From the NCBI GenBank assembly GCA_024138015.1, contig JAMXBB010000009.1, positions 43,073,542 through 43,137,541 on the forward strand: a DNA stretch of 64,000 bases. Direction: 5' to 3'. Positions 21,830 to 33,864 of this stretch are shown here, piece after piece (within the stretch, counting starts at the first letter, position 1; the number at the start of each line of letters is the position of its first letter). This DNA is from Lumnitzera littorea. Taxonomy: Eukaryota; Streptophyta; Magnoliopsida; Myrtales; Combretaceae. The translations under genes and the position numbers were made by a program. The notes under the pieces were generated by a model that did no database searches, had not been told where the DNA came from, and saw only the letters and a program-made list of their open reading frames with translations.

Positions 21830-23170
21830 CACTCACACTCTTTACTTCAAACTAAGGCTTGTCTCCCTTTATAGTCATGGCTTGTCTATTTAGACATTAA
21901 TTTGCCACATGTCCATCGCCGAGACATTTGAAACATTTAATCTCTTAGGTCTTCCTGCTTAAACTCTATCCTTGATGTCTTTGGACCTTAGGTTCCTTAG
22001 CCTTACCCTTACCTAGGTCCTCTTCAAGTCAACTTAGCACTTGTCCTCGATAGTCCACCTCAAAACTGTTCAGTGCTTAGCCATGGTCTAATTGACTCAA
22101 CAATCCAAGTCGGTTAATCTGGCTCTACCTTTGCCTCTCAACCCTCTATACCACTTGGATGGCCTCATCTAGACTCCCAAGTCTCTACAACTCCACAATA
22201 TGACTAACCTCAATCCTAAGCGTACAAATGAATTGAGCTATGGTTTAAGTTTCAAGTTTGCCGACATCACATCGAATCATTAGCAATTGGAATTCCCGTA
22301 CATACTCATCTACTGACTTCCTACCTTAATTCAAATCTTGGAGGCGTCAGAAGGTGTCTTGTTTGTAGTACTTTGGAACAAACTGATTTCTCATAACTCT
22401 CTTCATTTCATTCTACATCCGAATCTCTTGACACACTCTCTAGTACATGTTTTGCAACTTTTTCTACCACATTGCTGCATATTCAAAAAACTCTAATGTA
22501 GCTACTTTAATATGAATAGCATGCTCATAGTCATAAAAGTCAAATATCTTTTCAATCTTTTCCTCCTAATCTAAGTCATCATCAGCACTTCCAGATCCAT
22601 TAAAGCTTGGAATCTACATTTTGAGATGCTTAACTTCTCGAGGTACCCTCAAGTCATGCTCCTCAACAGCATCATATTGTTCCTCCTCATCAAACTCCTC
22701 AACTTCATCCAGCTAGAGTCTTCTTCTTGTAACTCTATCAGTATGATAAGGTAGAGCTTAGTTCATACACATTAGCTCTAGAGCTCATTGTTCATCTATT
22801 TGTCTTCTCAGCTGTATTTAATGACAACTCTCTCTCACGACTCAATCTCTAAAACTCGTTGCACTAAGACAACTAAATTAGCTACAATAGCAATAAAGTT
22901 TTGTATCTGCTCATTAATAGTACGAGGTATTTGTTGGATAACACAACCCTAACCATAAGCATCACTTTTGGTATTATTAATCTCTCCTTGGATGTTAAGA
23001 TTCGATATTCTCACAACAAAGCTTTAGAAAATCACTCTATACATAAGAAATTCCCACACACATAGAAATTACTAATCGAACAATGAACTGCAACTTATCT
23101 GTTCTTCTAAATGAAAACAGAGTATAAAAAATAACAGATTAGTTGGAACTACCATAGCATAGGTCTCGGT
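21830..23170 (-). pseudogene. A: gag
   Basis: Minus-strand gag remnant ending in a nucleocapsid zinc knuckle CFKCLGDGHVAN*CLNRQAM (about 21880-21945). All four ligands (C-x2-C-x4-H-x4-C) are still present; TAA stands for the Gln before the last Cys and Pro is Leu, both C-to-T. Upstream are gag-like fragments and many stops. It lies directly after the primer site (23182-23193). Boundaries inside are approximate. Confidence 0.75.
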
Positions 23171-23181
23171 CACAACCTCAA

Positions 23182-23193
23182 GCTCTAAAACTA
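23182..23193 (-). other. A: primer binding site
   Basis: On the minus strand TAGTTTTAGAGC follows the 5' LTR by about nine bases and aligns with C's TGGTATCAAAGC at 47086; followed by the shared TTGAGGTT. Initiator tRNA-Met type. Confidence 0.65.
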
Positions 23194-23202
23194 AGAATTA
23201 TA

Positions 23203-24152
23203 TAATGTGCCTAAGAACTTAATTATCACTAGGGTTTACCGTAAGAGATGAGAACCAAATGGGTCCTTCAAAGTATCAAAGAAAATAAGATGGTAAGGTC
23301 AGCAAACTAAATGTAATGGCTAATATAAAACTACTCAAAGGATATGACTTACTTATGAACACAACACTACTAGGCACTTCACTTGATATAACTTACAAGT
23401 TAATGCCAAGGTCTGCCCACCACTAATCTTAAGCTACTCGACAAGAATTAGATAAGAGTGTATAAAAAGAGACTTAAAGAGGGATATCTCGTAAGGACCA
23501 AGAATATTCAATATCTATAAGGAATGTAAGACGTTCCAACTATAAGGAGAAGAGGCGATTTATAGTAAGTCCCTACAACAACATTATAAATGAAGAAAAT
23601 TACAAAATGGTGTACATAAAAAGGAGATTCCCAGTACATAAAAAAAGAGTAAAAGGGACAAAGGATAAAAGGAATAAAAGTACAATGTCAAGTAAAAAGG
23701 GACAAGTGGTAGCTCATCAATGGATTCACATAAAGGATGAGTGCAACAACTGAGCTGGAACATGACATGGTGGCCTCAAAGTTGCTGAAACGAGCAAGGG
23801 ATGCCAAAAGAGAAGTAGGGGGGGTTGAAAGATAAGCACTTGGCCAATAGAAGCCTGTATCATGTCACTTAGCAAGAAGCTCTTGATAATTGGAGGTCCA
23901 AGCAAGAATTGGTGTTGGGCCTTGCTTCTCATCACTCAACAAAAGATCCTTAGTATGAGAGTAGTCAGCATCGGTACAAGGAATAAAGCAAAACAGGATA
24001 TACCCACCCATAGCTCTTGAGGAGTTCAGCCACCATTCTCTCGTATATAGTTTCTCGTCCTTAGTAAGATGATAAGAGAGAATCTTATGGTGAGGGACTA
24101 AAGGCCTCTGAGGCATGCACGAGTAAGTGGGCTAGAGGTCGATAATCCATCA
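23203..24152 (-). repeat. A: 5' LTR
   Basis: 950 bases, partner of 11276-12228. On the minus strand it begins TGATGGATTATCGACC at 24152 and ends GCACATTA at 23203. A TATAAATC box in LTR orientation lies at 23557-23564. Confidence 0.9.
23557..23564 (-). promoter_or_regulatory. A: TATA box in 5' LTR
   Basis: Minus-strand TATAAATC after GGGACTTAC; the same context (GGACTTACTATAAATAG) occurs in both LTRs of C, supporting it as the family's core promoter. Confidence 0.6.
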
Positions 24153-24834
24153 CAAGGGGACTTAAGTTGTCATGGCTAAGGTAAAAGTGATCTAGAAACT
24201 ACCATCACCATCATCTAGTAAGGCTGTGCATAGCTTCTTAGGACATCCAGGGTTTTGTAAGAGGTTCATCAAGGATTTCTCCAAGATAGCTTAACCTTTA
24301 ACTATGCTTCTAGAGAAAGATGTACAATTTGATTTTAATGCTATTTACTTGGTGGCTTTTGGTGTATTAAAAGAGAAGTTGACCAATGGTGTTACCAAAC
24401 TGGACTTTACCATTTGAATTGATGTGTGATGCTAATGATTCCGCAATAAGCATAATATTAGGGCAAAGGAAAGATAGACACTTTCAGCCTATATATTATG
24501 CTAGCAAGACACTCATCTAACCTAAGAGAACTACCCTATAATTGAGAAGGAATTGTTGGTGATAGTATTTGCATTTGATAAGTTTCAATCCTACCTCATT
24601 CTCTCAAAGGTAATTGTCTACATAGATCATTCAGCTTTAAGGTATCTTCTATCCAAAACCGATGTGAAACCAAGGTTGATCTTATGGGTATTGCTACTTC
24701 AAGTGTTTGATTTAGAGATAAGGGACAAGAAAGGAGCTAAAAATTTGGCTGCTAATCACTTATCTAGGTTAAACAACCCACATTTGAAGACACCACATGA
24801 GGAAGATATCAATGACAAATTTTCCTAAGAGAGT
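24153..24834 (+). pseudogene. D: RT C-terminus and RNase H
   Basis: Continues the RT interrupted at 11275: KGT*VVMAKVKVI*KLPSPS (about 24156), then SFLGHPGFCKRFIKDFSKIA* (about 24234). The RNase H part has ELMCDANDSAISIILGQRKD (about 24418) with the catalytic Asp, [31 protein letters not shown] and [20 protein letters not shown] (about 24608), ending HLSRLNN. TAG/TAA stops occur at family Gln sites. This resumption defines the right edge of A. Confidence 0.9.
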
Positions 24835-26152
24835 TTGTTTACTATTCATACAACTGAGGATCAAGAAGTTCCATGGTTTGCTGATATAACAAATTACTTG
24901 GTGGGGAAGGTTTTTACCATAAGAAATGGACTATCACAAAAAGAGAAAGTTCTACTCATTTCTAAACTATTATTTATAGGAGGATCCCTTTCTGTTCAGA
25001 GTGTACGCTAACCAGATTATCCGATGTTATGTATCACATAAGGAAGGATAAAGAATCTTGTTTCATTGTCATAGTAGCCCAATGGGAGGCCATTATAGCG
25101 CTAATAAGATAGCTCAGAAAGTTTTAGAGGCTAGGTTCTACTAGCCAAGCATATTTTAGGATGCTCATGAGTACGTGTAAGCTTGCAATAGATACTAGAG
25201 GATAAGGAATGTCTCCAAGAGGGACAAAATGCCACAAAAATATATTTTGGAATGTAAAGTCCTTGATGTTTGGGAAATAGACTTCATGAGGCCATTCCCT
25301 AGTTCTTTAGGAAACAAGCACATTCTGGTAATGGTAAACTACATCTCGAAGTGGGTTGATGCTCAATCTTTACCAAAAAATGATGACATAGTGGTAATAA
25401 GATTCTTGAGAAGTTTAGTTTCTAGATTTAGATCACCTCGAGCATTAATTAGTGATAGAGGAACCCACTATTGCAATACTTAGATTGAGCAAGTCCTTAA
25501 AAGATATAGGTTACATCATAGGTTAGCCTCTCCTTACCATCCACAAACTAATGGCCAAGTGGAAATGTCTAATAGGGACTTGAAAAGAATTTTGGAGAAG
25601 ACAATGGTTCACAATAGAAAGGATTGAGCTAAGAAGTTAGATAATGCTTTGTAGGCATACCGCGCTGCTCACAAGACTCCCTTAAGTACTATACTTTACA
25701 GATTAGGTTATGGTAAAGCTTGACATTTACTAGTAGAGATTGAGCATAAGGTCTATTGGGCTATCAAAATGACTAATCTAGATCTTAAAGTAGTTGGTAG
25801 ACAACAAAATCTCCAAATCAACAAGTTAGATGAATGGTGTTGGATGGCTTATGAAAATAATAGAGTGTACAAGGATCGAGCCAAACATTTGCATGATTTT
25901 TAGATAAAAACACCCTAAGTAGCTTAAAGAAGGTGATCTAGTACTTCTATATAACTTTAGACTCAAGTAATTCCCTAGAAAGCTTTTGTCTAGATAGTCA
26001 AGTTCATTTCTAGTGAAGAAAGTTTATCCTTATGGAGCAGTAAAAGTAACACATCTAGAAAAAGGGACATTTAAGGTTAATAGACAATAGTTGAAAATAT
26101 ACTATGGAGAAGTTGATTTCAATGAAGGCAGAGAGGAGTTGAGACTTCTTTA
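24835..26152 (+). pseudogene. D: integrase (pol C-terminus)
   Basis: Zinc-binding domain: CHSSPMGGHYSANKIAQKVL (about 25067). Core: DVWEIDFMRPFPSSLGNKHI (about 25267), LISDRGTHYCN (about 25447) and HPQTNGQVEMSNRDLK (about 25540) carry all three catalytic residues D, D and E, unlike G, A and B. The sequence is still broken by TGA/TAG, for example at 25626 and 25651 where relatives have Trp. The C-terminus (YPYGAVKVTHLEKGTFKVN) ends near 26152. It is the most complete gypsy integrase core together with C's. Confidence 0.9.
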
Positions 26153-26410
26153 ATTCAAGGGATGAAGCTGAAAACCTTTAGGAATGTCAAGCTTGAGATG
26201 TTAAACAAGCATGTATCATTTGATTCGATTAGTTAATTTTTGTTTTCATTGCATACTTTGTGATTTTTAAGTTTAGATTATTTATTGTTTGTTTGTTTTT
26301 GTAGATATTTTAGGCAATAAAGGAAAGAAAGACTAAGTGGAGTCATGAAAATTCAAGAGAAGCGAAAAAAATTTCACTAAGTATAGGGATGTAGATAAAG
26401 AATAGAGAGC
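26153..26410. other. D: noncoding spacer after integrase
   Basis: AT-rich sequence between the end of pol and the lone LTR at 26416. I see no gene or clear signal. Confidence 0.5.
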
Positions 26411-26415
26411 CTAAC

Positions 26416-29400
26416 TGTCAGGACCCTACAGGGAGTCTAGTAGGATTACCTAAAATTTACATAAGAAGTGTGCACCTATGATATGGAAATCACCTTGCAA
26501 GTCAAAGATTGCAAGACTCTAAATGATTAATCACTAAGTTTACTGATTTTTAAGTAATTAATTTACTGTAGAATACAAATATAAATAACTATGAGTGACC
26601 GATATCCTACAGTTCCTCAGAATTGTAGAGAATTGATATCCTCTACCAAATAATAAGATAGGATATACTAACATAAAATATATATATATGCAAGAAAAAT
26701 TAAATTATAGTTAGTTCTAATATATAAATATTTTCTACAAAGGATGTTTATATATCATCTAAAGAGTACTCAGCTACTTCTCATACTAAGATACATATCT
26801 TTATCTCATACTCGACACTCAAGACTTATCCCAATCCCAATATAAGTAAACCTACAAGAGAAATTATGAAGGAATGAGCATATAATAGCTTAGTGAGTTC
26901 GTTCCTCACCACCATCAATCAAGCAAGTTTTCACACATTATTATCACATATGCAGACAAGTTATCTACATACAACATGAATACATGCGCAATGAATGCAA
27001 GCAACACATCCATAGGAGTTTAGAACTATGGAAGGTGTAGAATTATATCGTCTACACTTCGATCATCCCCTGTACTTACCCATACAGGGCATCTCAGCTT
27101 ACCCACATGAGGCTAGCTAGGGGCACTATCCCTCTAGGCAACACTCAACTATTACCATAGTCGAGAAAAGAATTTCAATCTAAATAGGGAGATTCTAAAC
27201 TAGGACTATCCACTCTCCAAGGCCCTTCAGGCATAAACTTACAAGTCCTCTCGCAACCAAAATTAACCAAGGCCTTACAAACAAAATAAAATGAGTCCTC
27301 TCGCTATCAAGTGGAGAACCCATGCTAGCTTTGTCTTAACAATAAAATATCATTTCTAGCACTGCGACCCTTATCAAAATCGTACAAAATACGTTTAAGG
27401 TTAAGAAAACTTTTTCCAAAAATACCCTTTTCAACATTTTGCAAAGCTAGCACTCTCTTTCCATACATTTACTAGGTCATAGATATGCAACAAATAGAAC
27501 CAGTTATTTGGGTCAGATATTTATATTTATCAATTTAAAAAAAAGTAATCACATAGATGATGGTATATAAGCAGAACAGTCATTCAAATGTACAAGCAAC
27601 AGCAAACAACAAAACATCATACAAGTAACACACACAAGCAAATAACAGGTCATTAGAACTCCCTCACCAGGATTATTGCTCATTCTCCAAGCCTTTGGGG
27701 TTTTCAAAACTCAATATTGAATGCCTAAATCAAAATAGTAAAACTTATAAGTATTCTAAGAAGTCAGACTCTTTAGTTAACTAAAAGTCTATTGTAGTTT
27801 ATCTAATTTCCCCCAATTTAACCCAAGTATAATGTGTATGGGATTTATCATACTCAATGGGGTTAATAGTAACTATTTTTTTATATATGTAAGTTATGAG
27901 ACTTCTTTTATATATTTTGTAACTTTTTCATTCTAATTCCAATATTTGAGAACTTATAGTCGTTTTTCATCGTTTTTGGACACACGTTCACACGGTGATG
28001 TCCGTTTTGGACATTAAGACCTATGTTTTACGATATGGACTAAATTTATAGAAATTTTAACTATGGAAACTTAATTACTCTTTTTGCTTACATTTATATC
28101 CTTTATTTATACTTAATGATTTAGTTAGCCCTTAAATTCTTATACTAAGAGAATTTTACTTTGCTATTACTAATTCATATACTTAATTAAGTGGAATCTA
28201 ATTTAGAAAGTGTATTAGGGTTTACTAATCCATGTACCAACTTCTTATATACTCTTCTCATTTATTATTTATGCTTAGGTCATCGCTTACATCATTAATC
28301 GCTTGTGTAATCGCTTAGGTCATCATTTACTTATATCATGGCATATGTCATCATGTGATTATATCATTGCTTACATCATCCTTTGCTTACCTAAACCTTA
28401 TCTCATGATTATGTGTTTTATGTACACTTATACATAATGTACATATACTTATACCTTTCCTCTACTTATATGTATACTAGCATATTTATACATATACTTA
28501 TACTTATACCGTATTCATACTTGTACATATACCCATATACCTATACGGTCATATACGTATTTTTTTACAAATTTTGTATACCTAATTTTCCTCTTGAGAA
28601 AATCTTCCCAATTTCATTCTTTTGTGTTTTTAAGTGTGTATTTAGTATTGTATAGATATGTATAGTTAGGATTTGTCTTAATTTAGGTTATGTACATGGT
28701 AAATACTCATGTACAAGGGTCCCCATACTTGTATTCTTCTAGTATATTCTTATTTACATATACTTAAGGACATATACACATGTATTCCTTTCCTCTTCTT
28801 CATGATTCCTAACTTCCTACACTTAAAGATGGAAACATTATTTCTTAATCTACAAGATCATACATAACATATATCTACTTATCTAATCTACCTAATTATC
28901 TAACTAAGGAGTAATATAAAGCAACATAAAATAACATGATCATATACCTTAATTTGTATTGGAATTATAGAGACAAAAAGGAAAGTGTTGAAAGTGAAAG
29001 GGAAGAAGAAGGGTCACAGTAATGGAGGGGCTTTTACTTTGTTTCTTTTCATTTTGTGCTGATTATGGAAGAAAGAAAATGGTGGGCTCTAGAAGGGGAA
29101 ATGGATGGACTGCAATTAAGGAGAGAAAAAGAAGGAAAAGCTAAAAAAAAAGAAAAGAAAAGAAATCATGAGAAAGAAGATATTTTTTTCAAATGAAAGG
29201 GACACTTTTGTTGACTTTTCTAAATGTTGACTTTAGTCAACATGTATTGACTTAGTCAACCTTTTGACCTTCAACAACATGTGTTGACTTGGTCAACTTT
29301 CTATACATAATGTAGTAAATTAGGAAAATTAAGGGAAAAATTAAGGAAATGAGGCATTTGGTGAATTGATTAGTAAAAATAGATGATGAGATCTTACTTT

Positions 29401-30077
29401 AGGTATATATATCATTTATACATCATTTGGTAAGCTACTTAGTATAATTAAGATGAAAAATATCATTTAAGGTATTAAGGTTTACTACATATAACCTAAA
29501 TATCAACTAAACTCTTAACTCTATGTATTACTATCCTAATTATTACTTAGAAGATAAATGTGATCTAGGATGTAATATCTTAGTTTCTAAGAGATCACTT
29601 AAGTATTCTAAATATTTATGCATGATTGAGAGTTATCTTTAGTCGTTTACCGATAAAATGAAATAATATGGAGGATATATTATCACTTAGGGTTTTAGGA
29701 TAAATTATGGTGAATTAGTGCTTTTATATTCTTAAAGTTATAATTTTAAGGTTTTTATTATGCCCGGGTACAATCTCTAGTGTTTTTACACATCTAGGGT
29801 TTAATATATTTATGCACGATTAAGTCTTCGATTGTTATCTTATGGTTTTGATGAGGTTCAAGGTTAATTTTTGTAATTATATATACTTGAGGTTTTAGGG
29901 TCTTCGTATGCAATCAGAGGTTCAATTGATAATTTAAGGTTTTTAATATTCACTTTTGGTTTTGAATTGACATTTTTAATCGGTTTTAAATCTTACTAGC
30001 TCTACTGACTTTAGGAAATCATCTACAATTTGGGCATTTGATTCTATAGTTAGACAGCTAAATTCACAAGGTTTACA
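26416..30077 (+). repeat. Lone LTR 3 (TGTCACGACC family) inserted in D
   Basis: Begins TGTCAGGACCCTAC and ends GTTTACA. Flanked by CTAAC (26411-26415) and CCAAC (30078-30082). Shares ordered blocks with the copies at 40605, 45143 and 61675: AGCTTAGTGAG near 26888, TCGTTTTTCATCGTTTTTGG near 27961, and a TAYACATA-rich stretch at 28410-28550 followed by CCTCTTGAGAAAATC. No internal domain or second LTR is next to it, so it behaves as a solo LTR. Small ORFs inside are low-complexity products. Length 3662. Confidence 0.78.
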
Positions 30078-31185
30078 CCAACATCTATCATAGCCGTGAT
30101 AAGCAAATTCATTATGTTATAAAAGCCATCACAAGACTACTCATGGTTGTGACGAAGTAATAGGGGTGATCCACATGTTTATCACGACCGTGATGGGTTG
30201 AAGATGAAGAAAATTCCCCTCATCATGCTCGTGAGCCAAGGTAAGGACTAACATTTTCAACCATAGCATTGGTTACAAGTAACATCATGCCTATAATGAG
30301 TGGCTACCATAACGGCCGTGAGAGGCCAAGATTTTACTACCACAGTATTAATCATAGGATCCATCATGCTCGTAATTATAAATGAGAGAGCCATTATGGC
30401 TTGAGTCATGAGCATGATCAGTCTCTTGATACGCAAGTATATAAAGAAATTTCCCTCTCTCTCTTCTCATTTTACACCTTCTTTAAAAATCCACCTTGTA
30501 ATATTCTCTCTAAACTCATTCTCACTACTCCAAATCACTCCCATCACATACAAGCACACTGTCATCCATTTGCACAAGATTTGAAGGTATGATCTCTCCC
30601 TTTTTCCCTTAATTTTTCATTAATTAGTTAGATTTAGTTCATGTAATTTTAAGATTTGTACACATTATGTTTATTGTTCATTCTTAATATGTTATGATCA
30701 CATTTGGGATGTTGTTTATGTATAAATTAGGAATAGATTTACATGAACAAATTTCATGCTTAAGAACCCTAGTCTCCATTGATGAATGCTAATTTAAGGG
30801 TTTCGTAATTTAGGCCTAGGTTGATAATTCGTTCCTATTGTTGATAGCTATCTGTAATGTTTGGCAAATGTTGTTATGAGGTTGTCGTTTCGTCTATGAA
30901 TTTGCAATTTGTTATGTCTATGTTGTTTTGTAATTAAGTTACTATTATGCTCATTTGGTGAAAGGGAAGATTATAATACTTAGTTACATTTGTAGGTTGC
31001 AAGTTGAATTCAAGAAGGATGTCTTATGTGAATCATGCTTAGAGTAGGCGATGTCTAATCATACTTAGTTCTAAGGGATTTCATGGTTTAATTTAGGGGA
31101 AAAGAAGAACTACCTTGTTTTCATCTTAGTTGCTATCAATTTGTGCATGATTTTATTTTCTTGGAACTAATGATTGTGATTGTAG
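30078..31185 (+). promoter_or_regulatory. D: leader region of the third ORF, with TATA box, CT-rich leader and possible intron
   Basis: Left part (30090-30400) holds several CGTGA-containing near-palindromes. A TATATAAA box lies at 30438-30445, followed from 30451 by a CT-rich stretch like a plant 5' leader. AAG|GTATGA at 30587 is a possible splice donor, and GATTGTAG|ATGG at 31185 a possible acceptor that would place the ORF's ATG at the start of the next exon. Seen: these sequences. Inferred: that they act as promoter and intron. Confidence 0.45.
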
Positions 31186-32570
31186 ATGGCACCTAAGAAA
31201 TCATCCACTACTTTGCAACAAAAAAGATATAGAGTTGGTTGCTCTTGTTCTCCTCTTCCTCCTCCAAGACAATCTGATTCAACAAGCTCTAGTAGAGTAG
31301 TCTCTCTAACTACCGGTATGATTGCTGAATAGAAAGCAAGATTCAAGGAGTTTATTGAGAAGAAAATTATAAAAAAGTATTGTGTCATTGATTGGGATGT
31401 ATTGGGAGAGTATGGTTTGAAGCTAGCCATGCAACAGTTACTAGTAAATGGGCTATGGCTCAAATTGATTAGTATTCAAGAAAAGACTTACAAGCAAATA
31501 ACTTTTGCCTTCCTTTCCTCCTTTAAGATCAAATAAGAGTATATGGATACAAAGATGGTGAACAAGTTTTAGTTCTTTGCCTTTGACAAAACCCATACAT
31601 TTGATATGATGACGTTCATTCAAGCAATGGGTCTATACATGAGAGCAAAATTGGAGAAGGATAAGTTTGAGGACCTACCAGTCAATCTACCCCATGGTAC
31701 TTCTCTTCATGATTTCTAGAGAGAAATCTCCAATGAGAGTAGTTTTCAAGCAAGCAAATCAAAGGCCTATACTCTAAAGACCACCAATGCCAGAGTTTTT
31801 CATTATATGCTGGTGTAGACCATTTAAGGCAAGCATGAAAGTCCCAACGTAATGGGGGAACATGATTTATTACCGTTATATAGTATGCTCAAAAGATGTT
31901 CAATAAATGTCAGTATTTCAACTGCATTTGGAATTCACCGGCAAACTTTTGATAAGAGTAAGGGTGTTTTTGTATGGGGTTTAATCACCTAAATTTTGAG
32001 AAACTTGAGATTGTGGCCTAGGAGTGGCAAGCCAAAAACCTCTTATGCTAACCCTAAACCACTCCCTAGAAACCCTTTCAATTAGTAAGGCATTATAAGA
32101 GTCTCATACACTAATATGGATGTTGAGGATCCCAATGCTTTAAATTTACACTAGCCACCTCGAGTTTCTCTATGATAAATCTGAAACATTTGGAAACAAA
32201 GGTAGATAAAATAAAGGAAACTCATAAGGGGATCATATAATTCTTGAAAAATATTGCCATAGTTATAGGAGCAGCAATCCCTTCCTATTTTTCATGCCCC
32301 CCAACCTAGGAGGATGCAAGTCTTAGTTAGCCTCCTATTCCCCTACAAGCAAATGCCCCTATTGCTACCTAAGAAGAAGATGGTAGGATAGAAGAAGAAG
32401 AATCTAGTAATGAGGAGGATAGGTTTGAGGAAGAGGACAGTCACGATACAGAGGAGACCTAAGGAGCCTAGTAAGTAGCAACAGGATAAGAAGGTGAGAA
32501 TCAGAGTGATGAAGAATAATTAGAGGAGGAAGAGGATGACTCGAATGAGGAAACCGAAGCCGATAACTAA
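31186..32570 (+). pseudogene. D: third ORF in env position (plant retroelement ORF)
   Basis: Starts MAPKKSSTTLQQ-like (ATG 31186) with a basic N-terminus, continues through ARFKEFIEKKIIKKYCVIDW (about 31330), VLGEYGLKLAMQQLL and EKTYKQITFAFLSSF, then a central region with PVNLPHGTSLHDF*REISNE (about 31678). It ends in a strongly acidic tail (EEEESSNEEDRFEEEDS and beyond) before TAA at 32570. The layout resembles the ORF that Athila elements carry between pol and the 3' LTR and the 'putative plant transposon protein' domain also seen in E. No signal peptide or clear membrane span seen. Function unknown. Many TAG/TAA stops at likely Gln/Trp sites. Confidence 0.6.
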
Positions 32571-33864
32571 CTTTATTTTCTTTCTTTTTATGCTATCTTG
32601 ATTTTTTTTTCATTCAAACTTGCTAACTATTTAAGAGCTTACACTTATTGATGTATCTTGATAGAGACTCTCATATCAAGTGTTTTTTGTGATTGGTTCT
32701 AGTTTTGTTTTAATGGTCAAGTTTCTTTTGTTATTCCATTTTCATGGTGTTTGAAGGATGTACTTTCTAATGGTTTACGATCTAATGTATTGATCAAACT
32801 TTATATATTAGGGGAGTCTTGTTCTTATTGTTTATTGCTTTACAGTTTTCTAGTTTTTCCTTTTTATGCCTATTTTTTGCTTACATTCATGGGACAATGA
32901 CAGCAATGTCTCTCTCTCTAAGTGTAGCAAAAGGTTAGCCCCATTTATCAAAAGTTTCCCATTTAAGCAGTTTGTTTTCAAGTTGTGAATTGCTTAATAG
33001 ATTGTAAATTTGGTAAAGTGGTAGTTAATTTTGTGCTTACTTAACTCTTTTAGACTTAGTATAATTGATCAAAAAATTATAGGATAAAATCTAAGTGAAG
33101 CAAACTTACTTGCCATTTAATGAATGAATTTAGAGGATATAAGTAAATCAGAGTCTATAATTCAAGGTTAAATGGGTGTATTTCTAAACTTATTGAGTAA
33201 TATATCTACTTTTCAAATACTTTTAGAGTTAATTTAACCTTAAGTAAAAGGGCAAATGAAATAATTCATTTGTTAATTCTTCTTAAGAATCTCTTCAATA
33301 TAAAGTAAATTGAAGTGCTTATGGACTGAATTAGTAAGGGTAAGCTTTAGTCCCTTAGAAAATCAAAGTCTAACCCCCCTACTAATTTTTATTCTTCTAA
33401 AAAGGAAGGAAAAGAAAAGAGAAGAAGAGGAAGTAAAGTAAAGTTATCCTTAGTAAGAGTAAATTAAATAAGTAAAAATACAAAAGAAAGATGGATGAAA
33501 AATACTTTTCTTCTAGATTATTATGCTTAAAGAAGTAATTGAAGAGTTTTGATACACTTACAAAAGTGGACCAAATATGACCAAATTTCTTTTGTTCTAA
33601 TTAACTTTGTGTTCACTTTGTACCTTTAGAACATCATTAAATAGTAAGGGTAAAGTTTATTTTACTTGAATTAGTCTTAGAATATTGATTGTTGTATCCT
33701 AAGAACACAATGTAGTAGGTTGAGTGGTAGGCACAAAGTTAAGCTACTATGATTTTTGAATTAGTGAATGAATGCCTAAATATACAGTTAAAAAGTCACT
33801 AAGTTTCATTAGTTGATTTTAACTGTTTGCTTGAGGACAAGCAAAGCTTAAGTATGGGGAAGTT
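32571..33864. other. D: 3' noncoding region and polypurine tract
   Basis: AT-rich, no ORF of interest. A purine-rich tract lies at 33400-33440. It ends with GAGGACAAGCAAAGCTTAAG and TATGGGGAAGT directly before the LTR; GGGGAAG is the likely polypurine tract (33857-33862), and the GAGGACAAGCAAxG wording is typical of Athila elements. Confidence 0.65.

Larger units (their letters stand above)
11276..24152 (-). mobile_element. Element A: Ty3/gypsy retrotransposon on minus strand, nested in D's RT
   Basis: Two near-equal LTRs (11276-12228 and 23203-24152) flank gag, protease, RT, RNase H and integrase, all read on the minus strand. D's RT frame stops at 11275 and resumes at 24153, which fixes the limits. 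Flanking pentamers are TAATG (11271-11275) and CAAGG (24153-24157), a degraded duplication at best. Element B sits inside A's integrase. LTR and primer site resemble those of C, so A and C belong to one family. Confidence 0.92.

Noticed and set aside
11271..24157. Perfect target duplication for A.
   Set aside because: Flanks TAATG and CAAGG agree at only three of five bases; the insertion point is supported by the RT frame, not by the duplication.
26416..29790. Alternative right end of lone LTR 3 at 29790 (...GTTTTTACA).
   Set aside because: No matching pentamer follows. The end at 30077 is followed by CCAAC, matching CTAAC at 26411, and gives a length close to lone LTR 2.
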